A DNA stretch of 29,612 nt from Mariprofundaceae bacterium (GTDB lineage: Bacteria > Pseudomonadota > Zetaproteobacteria > Mariprofundales > J009): positions 1-29,612 of the forward strand of contig WFMN01000137.1 of assembly GCA_015489095.1 (NCBI GenBank). Reading direction: 5' to 3'. The stretch's first letter is position 1. Each line of letters begins with the position of its first letter. Below the pieces are notes generated by a model. The model was not told where the DNA came from and ran no database searches. It worked only from the letters and a program-made list of their open reading frames with translations. A program made the translations under genes and the position numbers. This document shows, piece after piece, positions 22,539 through 29,612 of this stretch.

Positions 22539-23447
22539 CTATCCTCCCGCCAACCGCGGCGCCAGGCCGTCGGCGGTGGCCGCCTCCTCCGGCGCACGCG
22601 CAAGGGTCTCCACCTTCCAGCTCTCCGGCTGGGACAACAGTCGCGACACCAGCCGGTGGTTGCAGGCGTGGCCGGTACGCACGCCGTCGAACGCGCCCAC
22701 GATCGGCATCCCCGCCAACGACAAATCGCCCAGCGTATCGAGGATCTTGTGGCGGACACACTCATCGCGGTAGCGCAGCCCCCCCTCGTTGACCACGCGA
22801 TAGGCATCGAGCCCGATCGCGTTCTCCAGCGAACCGCCCAGCGCCAGCCCCATCTTCTGCAGCGCCTCCACCTCGTGCAGAAAGCCGAAGGTACGGGCGC
22901 GGCTCACCTCGCGGGTGTAGGCTTGGCGCGAGAAGTCGATGCTGACATAGCGGTTGTTGAGCAGCGGGTGGTCGTAATCAAGCAGGTAAGAGATGCGAAA
23001 CCCCTTGGCGGGCATCAGCGAGCAGCGCTTGTCGCCATCCTCGACCGACACCTTGCGCATGATCCGCATCACCTTTTTCGGCTGTTGCTGCTCCCGCACA
23101 CCGGCGCACTGAATCAGGAAGACGAACGGCGCCGCCGAACCGTCCATGATCGGCACCTCGGCACCGCTGACCTCGATCCGCGCGTTGTCCACCCCAAGGC
23201 CGGCGAGCGCGGAGAGCAGATGCTCCACCGTTGACACGGTAACCCCGTCACGGCCGATGGTGGTACAGAGGCGGGTGTCGGTGACGAACTCGGAACGGGC
23301 GGGGATCTCCACGCCGACATCGGAGCGGACAAAGACGATGCCGCTGTCGTCGGCCGCCGGATGCAGGGTAAGATCGATCTTCTTGCCGGAGTGCAAACCG
23401 ATGCCACCGCAGTGGATCGCCCTGTTCAGTGTCCGTTGTCGAATCAT
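22539..23447 (-). CDS. lpxC: UDP-3-O-acyl-N-acetylglucosamine deacetylase
   Basis: The committed, zinc-dependent step of lipid A synthesis. The 302-residue length is typical. Zinc ligands and catalytic residues are visible: E75 and H76 in STVEHLLSAL, H233 and D237 in RHKILDTLGD, and H260 in RTGHACNH. It lies 114 bases downstream of ftsZ on the same strand, as in many gammaproteobacteria and relatives. The intervening sequence holds no gene, and only a weak GCGCG hairpin before a T run at about 23492-23498. Confidence 0.97.
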   Translation of the reverse strand: MIRQRTLNRAIHCGGIGLHSGKKIDLTLHPAADDSGIVFVRSDVGVEIPARSEFVTDTRLCTTIGRDGVTVSTVEHLLSALAGLGVDNARIEVSGAEVPIMDGSAAPFVFLIQCAGVREQQQPKKVMRIMRKVSVEDGDKRCSLMPAKGFRISYLLDYDHPLLNNRYVSIDFSRQAYTREVSRARTFGFLHEVEALQKMGLALGGSLENAIGLDAYRVVNEGGLRYRDECVRHKILDTLGDLSLAGMPIVGAFDGVRTGHACNHRLVSRLLSQPESWKVETLARAPEEAATADGLAPRLAGG

Positions 23448-23561
23448 ACCCTAAGCCCCCTCAGCCAACACATTCGAACAAAAAAATCACCCGCGCTTCA
23501 CCATCATCGGCGCGAACCCTGACGAAACCCCGCGTTTTTGCAAGCGATTGCGGGCGGAAGA

Positions 23562-24743
23562 CTAATCCGCCTGCCGCCGCAAAAAGGCGGGCAGGTCGAG
23601 GTTGCTGGGATCCACGCCGTCGCTGCCGGCGAAAATCGGCTCGTAGTCGTCGGTACCGGTTCTGCGTCCGCGCATGCGTCCAGCGCCTCTGGCCTGCCCC
23701 CCCTGCATCGGCAGATCGGGCTGCACACTCGGCGCTTGCGCCGTCGCCCCACCGGCAATCGGCATCATCTTCACCGCGTCGCCGTTGCTGAGTCCGGTTG
23801 CCACCACCGTCACCCGGATCTCGTCGCCGGCGTTGTTGTCGTACACCATGCCGCAGATGACATTGGCGTCGTCGTCCGCCATCTGCTGCACAATCGACAC
23901 CGCCTCGTCGTACTCCACCAGTGTCATCTCTTCGCTGCCGGTGACATTGATCAGAATCCCCTGCGCGCCGTGGATATCGATATCCTCCAGCAGCGGCGAG
24001 GAGATAGCCAGCTCCGCCGCCGCCATGGCGCGATTCTCGCCGGCGGCCACCCCGGAGCCCATCATCGCCAGCCCCTGGCTGCCGCTCATCACCGACTTCA
24101 CATCGGCGAAATCGACATTGACATAGCCGGTCTCGGTAATCAGCTCGGAGATGCCGCGCACCGCCTGCAGCAACACATCATCGGCCTGACGGAAGGCGTC
24201 GAGCATGGAGGTGTTTTTGCCGACCGCGCCGATCAGCTTCTGGTTGGGAATGGTGATCAGGGTATCAACATGCTTGCTCATCTCGACGATCCCCGCTTCC
24301 GCCTGTTTCATGCGCCGCTTGCCTTCAAAATGGAACGGCTTGGTCACCACCGCCACGGTCAGAATCCCCAACTCCTTGGAGATCTCCGCAATGACCGGTG
24401 CCGCACCGGTACCGGTTCCACCGCCCATCCCGGCGGTGATGAAGACCATATCGGCGCCCTTTAGACAGTCGCGAATGGCATCGCGCTCCATCTCGGCGGC
24501 ATCGCGGCCAACCTGCGGCTTGGCGCCAGCGCCCAGTCCGCGGGTCAATTCGGATCCCAACTGCAGCTTGATCTCGGCCTGATTGCGCTCGATCGCCTGC
24601 GCATCGGTGTTGGCAACGATAAACTCCACACCGCTTAAGTTGTGGGAAATCATGTTGTTCATCGCGTTGCCGCCACCGCCGCCGACACCGATCACCTTGA
24701 TCTTGGCGGACAGGTCATCACTCTCTTCAAAAAACATGGACAT
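23562..24743 (-). CDS. ftsZ: Cell division tubulin homologue FtsZ
   Basis: Forms the GTP-dependent Z ring. The 393-residue protein has the nucleotide-binding VGGGGGNAMNNM loop, the tubulin signature GMGGGTGTG (residues 105-113), the T7 loop region NVDFADVKSVM, a Gly/Gln/Arg-rich linker and the C-terminal binding peptide NLDLPAFLRRQ for FtsA/ZipA. The first ATG (24741-24743) has AGGAGGAG 6 bases upstream; a second ATG two codons later is less well placed. It follows ftsA with an 83-base spacer that is AT-rich. Confidence 0.98.
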   Translation of the reverse strand: MSMFFEESDDLSAKIKVIGVGGGGGNAMNNMISHNLSGVEFIVANTDAQAIERNQAEIKLQLGSELTRGLGAGAKPQVGRDAAEMERDAIRDCLKGADMVFITAGMGGGTGTGAAPVIAEISKELGILTVAVVTKPFHFEGKRRMKQAEAGIVEMSKHVDTLITIPNQKLIGAVGKNTSMLDAFRQADDVLLQAVRGISELITETGYVNVDFADVKSVMSGSQGLAMMGSGVAAGENRAMAAAELAISSPLLEDIDIHGAQGILINVTGSEEMTLVEYDEAVSIVQQMADDDANVICGMVYDNNAGDEIRVTVVATGLSNGDAVKMMPIAGGATAQAPSVQPDLPMQGGQARGAGRMRGRRTGTDDYEPIFAGSDGVDPSNLDLPAFLRRQAD

Positions 24744-24764
24744 AACAGTCTCCTCCTAACGGGC

Positions 24765-24795
24765 TTAATAATGGGAAATAGAAAATAGATTGCAA
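24765..24795 (-). promoter_or_regulatory. Candidate ftsZ promoter in the ftsA-ftsZ spacer
   Basis: The spacer is notably AT-rich compared with its surroundings. On the minus strand a -35-like TTGCAA (24795-24790) and a -10-like TATTAA (24770-24765) are 19 bases apart, 22 bases before the ftsZ start. Extra promoters just before ftsZ are known in other bacteria; this one is a weak match by eye. Confidence 0.28.
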
Positions 24796-24826
24796 CGGAA
24801 AAATCGTGGGTCTTTTCATGGTGAGC

Positions 24827-26059
24827 TCATGAGGTGTCCCCGAACCAGGCCCGCATCCGTTGCCACATGCTAGGCCCCTTGGGTTTGGACTTGCGCTTGG
24901 CCTTCTGCCGCTCCCCCTGACGGTAGCGGCGACCGTAGTGCACCAGCCCCACGCCGGTGGAGTAGATCGGGGTCGATACCACATCCACCAGACCGCCGAC
25001 GCCGGTCGGCGTACCCAGCCGCACCGGGGCGTCAAACACCTCTTCCGCCAGCTCCACCATCCCCTTGAGCAGGCTGCTGCCACCGGTCAGCACCACCCCG
25101 GCGGAGAGCTGATTGCGAAAACCGGACTGATCGAGGTGGGACTTCACCAGCTCGAACAGCTCATCCACCCGCGGCTCAAGGATCTGCGCCATCACCTGCC
25201 GCGGCATGGTGCGCGGCTCATGGCCGCCGACGCTGGGGATCTCCACCTGCTCATCGGCCGGCACCATCGTCGTCAGGCAGGAGCCATACTTGCGCTTGAG
25301 GATATCGGCCTCGCGCGGCGAGGTGCGCAGCCCGACCACCAGATCGTTGGTCAGATGGTCGCCTCCGATCGAAATCACCGAGGTGTGCTGGATTGAGCCA
25401 CCGACAAAGACCGCGATATCGGTGGTGCCGCCGCCGATATCGACCAGCACCACGCCGATCTCCTTTTCGTCGGCCTCGAGCACCGCCTCGCTGGAGGCCA
25501 ACTGCTCCAGCACCACATCGGCCACCTCGAGATCGCAGCGGTGGCAACACTTGATGATGTTCTGCGCCGAGGAGACGGCGCCGGTCACCACATGCACCTT
25601 CGCCTCCAGCCGCACCCCGCTCATCCCCACCGGCGACTTGATGCCGTCCTGGCCGTCGATGATGTAGTCCTGCGGCAGGATATGGAGCACCTTCTGGTCG
25701 GCGGGGATATTCATCGCCTTCGCCGCCTCGATCACCCGCTCGACATCCTCCGCCGACACCTCGCCATTCTTGGTCGCCACCACGCCGTGGCTGTTGTAGC
25801 CGTGGATATGGCTACCGGCGATGCCGGTATAGACCGTCTTGATCTCCACCCCGGCCATCAACTCCGCCTCTTCCACCGCCAAACGGATCGACTCCACCGT
25901 GCTGTCGATGTTGACCACCACCCCCTTGCGCAGCCCGCGCGAGGGGTGGGTGCCGATGCCGATCACATCGAGCTTGCCGTCGGGGGTGCTTTCGGCCACC
26001 ACGCACGCAATCTTGTGGGTGCCGATATCCAACCCCACGATCAACTGTTGATGCTTCAT
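24827..26059 (-). CDS. ftsA: Cell division actin-like ATPase FtsA
   Basis: Tethers FtsZ to the membrane and recruits later division proteins. The 410-residue protein has the actin-fold motifs VGLDIGTHKIACVV (phosphate 1), VLVDIGGGTTDIAVF (phosphate 2) and GVVLTGGSSLLKG (adenosine). The C-terminal WQRMRAWFGD is an amphipathic membrane-targeting helix after a basic linker. The start has GAGGTG about 7 bases upstream, inside the ftsQ end; a single base separates the ftsQ stop from the ATG. Confidence 0.97.
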   Translation of the reverse strand: MKHQQLIVGLDIGTHKIACVVAESTPDGKLDVIGIGTHPSRGLRKGVVVNIDSTVESIRLAVEEAELMAGVEIKTVYTGIAGSHIHGYNSHGVVATKNGEVSAEDVERVIEAAKAMNIPADQKVLHILPQDYIIDGQDGIKSPVGMSGVRLEAKVHVVTGAVSSAQNIIKCCHRCDLEVADVVLEQLASSEAVLEADEKEIGVVLVDIGGGTTDIAVFVGGSIQHTSVISIGGDHLTNDLVVGLRTSPREADILKRKYGSCLTTMVPADEQVEIPSVGGHEPRTMPRQVMAQILEPRVDELFELVKSHLDQSGFRNQLSAGVVLTGGSSLLKGMVELAEEVFDAPVRLGTPTGVGGLVDVVSTPIYSTGVGLVHYGRRYRQGERQKAKRKSKPKGPSMWQRMRAWFGDTS

Positions 26060-26060
26060 C

Positions 26061-26840
26061 TCAAATCACCTCTCTATCGCCGCTTCCTGCCCGAATAAAC
26101 CACCGATCACGCAACCGCGCATCCACCTTCCACACCCCATGGCGCCATGGTCGCTCGCCCAACAGGGCAATGATGTGATCCACGCGCGACACCAGGGCGT
26201 CATCCAGCGGCAACCGCCACTGCGCGCCCCGCGCCAGGTTGATACGCAACTGCCCATCGCCGGCAATCATCTCGCTCATGGCGGCGGTTAGCTGTGGGCG
26301 CTTCGCGCGCAGATGGTCCAGCAGACGCGCCAGCGAAGGCACCAGCGCGCGATCGCGTACCCGCAGCAGCGGCAGGTCGCGCGCCTCCCCCCGACGCAGC
26401 GGGCGGTAGATGGCTCCGGCACCATCCACCAGCATCACCCTGCCATCGCCGCCGGTCCACAGCGCCACCGGCTGCCGGATCGTGGCGCGCACCCGCAGCC
26501 GGTTCGGCAACACCCGCACCACCTCGATGGTGGCGATATCGGGCTCCAACCGCGCGAGGCGTCGCGCCACCAACGCCGGATATCCGGCGACAAACCCGAG
26601 CGGCGCCATCTGCTCAAGGCGCGCCGAAATCGCCGCGCGCAGCGCCTTGTCGTCGCAGCGCACCTGCCAACGATCCACCGCCAGCGCGCCGTTGAGCTGC
26701 CACAACCCGACCGCGGCGGCCGCCACCAGCAGCAGCGGCGGCACCACCCGTCTAAGCAGCGCCAGCGGAGCCGCCATGCGCTGACGCCAGCCCACCGCCA
26801 CCGGCTTCATCCGGTTGCCCCCGTTGCGTCTCCTAGCCAT
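26061..26840 (-). CDS. ftsQ: Cell division protein FtsQ
   Basis: A 259-residue bitopic protein linking early and late division proteins. It has a basic N-terminus, one membrane helix (about residues 32-52), a POTRA-like segment (residues about 55-120, ending with VVRVLPNRLRVRATIRQP) and a C-terminal beta domain with WKVDARLRDRW. Sequence identity to well-known FtsQ proteins looks low; the call rests on the layout and on position between ddl and ftsA. The chosen ATG (26838-26840) overlaps the ddl stop by 8 bases; a later ATG (MKPVAVGW) is also possible. Confidence 0.88.
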   Translation of the reverse strand: MARRRNGGNRMKPVAVGWRQRMAAPLALLRRVVPPLLLVAAAAVGLWQLNGALAVDRWQVRCDDKALRAAISARLEQMAPLGFVAGYPALVARRLARLEPDIATIEVVRVLPNRLRVRATIRQPVALWTGGDGRVMLVDGAGAIYRPLRRGEARDLPLLRVRDRALVPSLARLLDHLRAKRPQLTAAMSEMIAGDGQLRINLARGAQWRLPLDDALVSRVDHIIALLGERPWRHGVWKVDARLRDRWFIRAGSGDREVI

Positions 26841-27708
26841 GCAGCCTCGCCCCCCGCAGCAGCCGTTCGCACAGCGCATCAAACCCGATCCCCGCCGCCG
26901 CCGCCGATTTGGGCAGCAGGCTGTGCGCGGTCATGCCGGGGATGGTGTTGACCTCCAGCACCACCGCCTCGCCGCCATCGGCCACGATCATGTCCACCCG
27001 CGGCGCGCCACTGCAGCCCAGCAGCTTCACCACCCGCTCCGCCTGCTCCATGCAGAGCCGCTGGCTCTCCACCGGAATCGCCGCCGGGCAGAGATACTGG
27101 GTGGTCTCCAAGTCGTACTTGGCGGCGTAGTCGTACAACCCGCCGGCGGGACGCACCTCGATCACCGGCAGCGCCTCGCCATCCAGCACCGACACCGCCA
27201 CCTCCACGCCCCGCACCGGCATCTCCACCAGCCAGCCCGCCTCGTCCAGATCGGGTGGCAGGTCATCCGCGCTTTCCACCTGGCGCACACCGACGCTGGA
27301 GCCCTGTGCCACCGGCTTGACGATCACCGGATAGCGCACCGGGCGCCCTTCGGGATCGAGCGGAATATCGACCGCCACCGGCACCCCGTGGGCGCGCAGC
27401 AGCGCCTTGCACAGCCGCTTATCCATGCAGAGCGCCGACGCCGTCACCCCGGAACCGGTGTAGGGGATGCGCATCACTTCGAGCAGCCCCTGAATCGCGC
27501 CGTCCTCGCCCAGCGTGCCGTGGAGCGCGATCACGGCGCGCTCCGGTGCCGCCTTGGCGATCGCCGCCGCCCAATCCCCGTCGGGCAGCAGATCCAACGC
27601 CACCACCTCGTGCCCCGAGCGGCGCAACGCCTCCGCCACCGCGGTGCCGGACTGCAGCGAGATAGCCCGCTCCGCGGATGCGCCGCCCATCAGCACCGCG
27701 ACCCTCAT
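26833..27708 (-). CDS. ddl: D-alanine--D-alanine ligase
   Basis: Makes the D-Ala-D-Ala dipeptide of peptidoglycan. The 291-residue ATP-grasp protein has VLMGGASAERAISLQSG, ALHGTLGEDG, TGSGVTASALCMDK, VIVKPVAQGSSVGV, and the metal-binding VVLEVNTIPGMTAHSLLP. It is slightly shorter than the usual 300-310 residues. The ATG overlaps the murB TGA (ATGA). Confidence 0.97.
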   Translation of the reverse strand: MRVAVLMGGASAERAISLQSGTAVAEALRRSGHEVVALDLLPDGDWAAAIAKAAPERAVIALHGTLGEDGAIQGLLEVMRIPYTGSGVTASALCMDKRLCKALLRAHGVPVAVDIPLDPEGRPVRYPVIVKPVAQGSSVGVRQVESADDLPPDLDEAGWLVEMPVRGVEVAVSVLDGEALPVIEVRPAGGLYDYAAKYDLETTQYLCPAAIPVESQRLCMEQAERVVKLLGCSGAPRVDMIVADGGEAVVLEVNTIPGMTAHSLLPKSAAAAGIGFDALCERLLRGARLHG

Positions 27709-28589
27709 CGCCCCACCACCCGCAACTCCGGCTCCAGCACCACCCCGAAACGCCGCTCCACCTCGGAGCGGGCAAGATCGATCAGCGCCAGCACATCGCT
27801 GCTGCTGGCATCACCGTGGTTAACGATAAAGTTGGCATGTTGTGCCGAGATCTCGGCGCCGCCGATGCGATGCCCCTTCAGCCCCGCCGCCTCGATCAGC
27901 CGCGCGGCGTGATCCTGCGGCGGATTCTTGAACACCGAGCCGCAATTGGGCTGCGCCAGCGGCTGGCTTCCTCCCCGTTTGTTGCGCATGGCACGAATCC
28001 GCGCCCGAATCCCATCGGCATCGCCCGCCCGCAGGCCGAAACGGGCGGCCACCACCAGCGCGCCCGGCGGCAGGTCGCTGTGGCGATAGCCCATCGCCAG
28101 CGCCTCCGCCGCCACTGTCCGCAGCGAGCCGTCGCGCAGCACCACATCGACCGACTGCAGGATGTCGGAGACCTGCTGACCGAAGGCGCCGGCGTTCATC
28201 GCCACCGCCCCGCCGATATTGCCCGGCACCGTGGCCATGAACTCCACCCCCTCCAGCCCTAGGTCGGCACAGCGCGCCGCCAGGGCCGACATCCGCACCC
28301 CGGCGCCGCAGTGGATGGCCGTGCCATCGACCCGCAGGGTGTCGAGCGACCCCATGTCGATCACCACGCCGTCGAAACCGCCATCGGCCACCAGCAGGTT
28401 GCTGCCGCGCCCCAGCGCCATGATCGCCACCTCGCCCGGAATCCGCGGCAGCGCGGCGGACAAGGCATGAAGATCGCGCGGGCGGAAATACCAACGCGCG
28501 GCACCACCCACACCGAGGGTGACATGGGCCGCCATCGGCTCATGTTCACGGAAATCGCCCAAGCGGGCGAGCGCCTGCCACCAAGTCAT
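27705..28589 (-). CDS. murB: UDP-N-acetylenolpyruvoylglucosamine reductase
   Basis: FAD-dependent reduction to UDP-N-acetylmuramate. The 294-residue protein is of the shorter (type II) form: FAD-binding GRGSNLLVADGGF, VPGNIGGAVAMNAGAFG, catalytic serine in NCGSVFKNPP, then ISAQHANFIVN and a C-terminal Glu in LEPELRVVG. The start is ATG at 28587-28589 (MTWWQALARLG), where family similarity begins. The frame is open upstream through the repeat into murC, but that extension is repeat sequence. No ribosome-binding site is visible because the five-hairpin element ends about 12 bases upstream. Confidence 0.95.
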   Translation of the reverse strand: MTWWQALARLGDFREHEPMAAHVTLGVGGAARWYFRPRDLHALSAALPRIPGEVAIMALGRGSNLLVADGGFDGVVIDMGSLDTLRVDGTAIHCGAGVRMSALAARCADLGLEGVEFMATVPGNIGGAVAMNAGAFGQQVSDILQSVDVVLRDGSLRTVAAEALAMGYRHSDLPPGALVVAARFGLRAGDADGIRARIRAMRNKRGGSQPLAQPNCGSVFKNPPQDHAARLIEAAGLKGHRIGGAEISAQHANFIVNHGDASSSDVLALIDLARSEVERRFGVVLEPELRVVGR

Positions 28590-28600
28590 GTACGATCCCA

Positions 28601-28750
28601 TCGCAAAAAGTCCGTCCGTGGACTTTTTGCTTGACGGGAAGCGAAAAACGCGGTTTTCGCTTCCCTCACAAACCAAGCACCTGCTTGCGCAAGCGCTCGG
28701 TTTGCGCGGCCATCCGTGGCCGCGGTGATGACTTTCTGCGAAGTCATCAT
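28601..28750 (-). repeat. Full five-hairpin structured repeat element between murC and murB
   Basis: This is an inverted copy of the element at 15582-15733. Hairpins in minus-strand order are: A at 28746-28729 (TGACTTCGCAGAAAGTCA); B at 28723-28706 (GCGGCC stem); C at 28703-28670 (AAACC/GGTTT with an inner GCTTGCGCAAGC palindrome); D at 28665-28636 (GGGAAGCGAAAA stem); and E at 28628-28605 (AAAAAGTCC/GGACTTTTT). It starts at the murC stop codon and ends just before the murB start, so it occupies the whole intergenic gap. Confidence 0.87.
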
Positions 28751-29612
28751 GCCACCTCCTGCCGCAACCCGCGCGCCACGGCGCCGATCGATCCAGCCCC
28801 CAGCACCAGCAACGCACAACCCTCATGCAGCCGCTGCCGACCAAGCGTCTGCGCCGCCTCCAGCGTCTGCAAACAGGCCACATGGCGATGGCCGCGCTGA
28901 CCCATCCGCTCCGCCAGCAGCGCACTGCTCACCCCGGCAATCGGCTGCTCGCTGGCGGCGTAGATCGGCAGCAGGTAAACCTCATGGGCGGCATCGAGCA
29001 CGGTAATGAAATCGTCGAACAGATCGCGGGTGCGACTGAAGCGATGGGGCTGAAACAGCACCACCAACCGCCGATTTGGCCACGCCTCCTGCGCGGTGGC
29101 GATGGTGGCGGCGATCTCGGAGGGGTGGTGGCCGTAGTCATCCACCAGCACCCCGTCACCGATCGCCGTCACCTGAAAGCGGCGCTCGATCCCGGCGAAC
29201 GAGGCCATCGCCGCCGCAATCGCATGGTGCGGAATCTTCAGCCGGTGCAACACCGCCACCGCCGCCAGCGCGTTTTCCGCGTTGTGGTGACCGGGCAGCG
29301 CCAGCTCGATCTCCAACGGAGCGGGCGTGCCGCGCACCGCCACCGTCAGCCGCTGCCCCGCGGCCGTGGCGTCGCGCGCAACCAGCGCCACATCCGCCTG
29401 CGGGCTGTCGCCGTAGGTCAACAGCGGCTTGTGCAACCGCTCGCGCAGCGCCGCCACCCGTGGGTGGGCATGGTGCAGCACCGCGCAGCCATAGAATGGG
29501 GTCAGGTTGGCGAAGGCGGCAAACGCCTCCTCCAGCCGCGCCACGCTGCCGTAGTGATCCAGATGCTCGGGATCGATATTGCTGATCACCGTCACCATCG
29601 GCGTCAGGCGCA
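28747..29612 (-). CDS. murC: UDP-N-acetylmuramate--L-alanine ligase, C-terminal part (cut by window edge)
   Basis: Adds L-Ala to UDP-MurNAc. About 288 residues are visible; the frame stays open to the window edge and the N-terminal UDP-binding domain and P-loop lie outside. Visible motifs are TVISNIDPEHLDHYGS, LPGHHNAENALAA, DDYGHHPSEIAATI and LFQPHRFSRTRDLF, in family order. The TGA (28747-28749) lies at the first bases of the five-hairpin repeat, so the element was inserted at or has replaced the immediate 3' end. Confidence 0.97.
   Translation of the reverse strand, partial: RLTPMVTVISNIDPEHLDHYGSVARLEEAFAAFANLTPFYGCAVLHHAHPRVAALRERLHKPLLTYGDSPQADVALVARDATAAGQRLTVAVRGTPAPLEIELALPGHHNAENALAAVAVLHRLKIPHHAIAAAMASFAGIERRFQVTAIGDGVLVDDYGHHPSEIAATIATAQEAWPNRRLVVLFQPHRFSRTRDLFDDFITVLDAAHEVYLLPIYAASEQPIAGVSSALLAERMGQRGHRHVACLQTLEAAQTLGRQRLHEGCALLVLGAGSIGAVARGLRQEVA

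Noticed and set aside
27705..28925. Long murB reading beginning inside murC and running through the repeat
   Set aside because: The extra N-terminus is repeat sequence and antiparallel to no known domain; family similarity starts at 28589.

Overview
The window is GC-rich, densely packed, Gram-negative bacterial DNA. It carries LpxC (lipid A), a murC-murB-ddl-ftsQ-ftsA-ftsZ-lpxC cell-division cluster, LipB, a GCS2-type glutamate-cysteine ligase and a cbb3-type cytochrome oxidase locus. This suggests a microaerobic proteobacterium. The unusual oxidase operon would fit a neutrophilic iron-oxidiser such as a zetaproteobacterium, but that placement is inference; no taxonomic marker is present.

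Layout. 1-2093 (+): the Klenow-like part of DNA polymerase I, apparently frameshifted at the left edge. 2215-13262 (-): one long oxidase locus. In transcription order it holds two tiny membrane proteins, CcoN, CcoO, a CcoP-like subunit without haem motifs, a 44-residue membrane peptide, a strong intrinsic terminator, and then an accessory module. The module holds a signal-peptide membrane protein, a CcoS-like protein, a membrane-anchored monohaem cytochrome c, a four-helix membrane protein, an anchored SUMF1-fold protein and two small exported membrane proteins. A fused membrane/spermidine-synthase-like protein and CcoG follow. Several accessory genes overlap by ATGA, so they are probably translated together. 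A candidate FNR-type site lies upstream of the operon. 13417-14211 (-): thyA. 14381-14662 (+): an exported EF-hand protein, converging on a YbhN-type flippase-like gene. 15731-18739 (-): a three-gene overlapping set (membrane protein, DUF4124-like protein, quinone oxidoreductase). 18876-22032 (+): DUF839-like lipoprotein, glutamate-cysteine ligase, then lipB. 22029-29612 (-): the right-hand cluster from murC (cut by the window edge) to lpxC and a YqhA-family gene.

Scattered between these genes are five copies or mosaics of short structured repeats. One type is a roughly 150-base element that folds into five successive hairpins; two full copies differ by paired, compensatory substitutions. The other type is a REP/BIME-like pair of hairpins with inward-facing GTAG ends, typical of RAYT-mobilised repeats. 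Mosaics of the two types occur. The repeats lie exactly at gene ends, supplying stop codons (mdr-family oxidoreductase, ccoG) and abutting start codons that lack a visible ribosome-binding site (lipB, murB, ybhN-like).

No RNA genes, CRISPR arrays or transposase genes were seen, and no stretch longer than about 180 bases lacks a gene.
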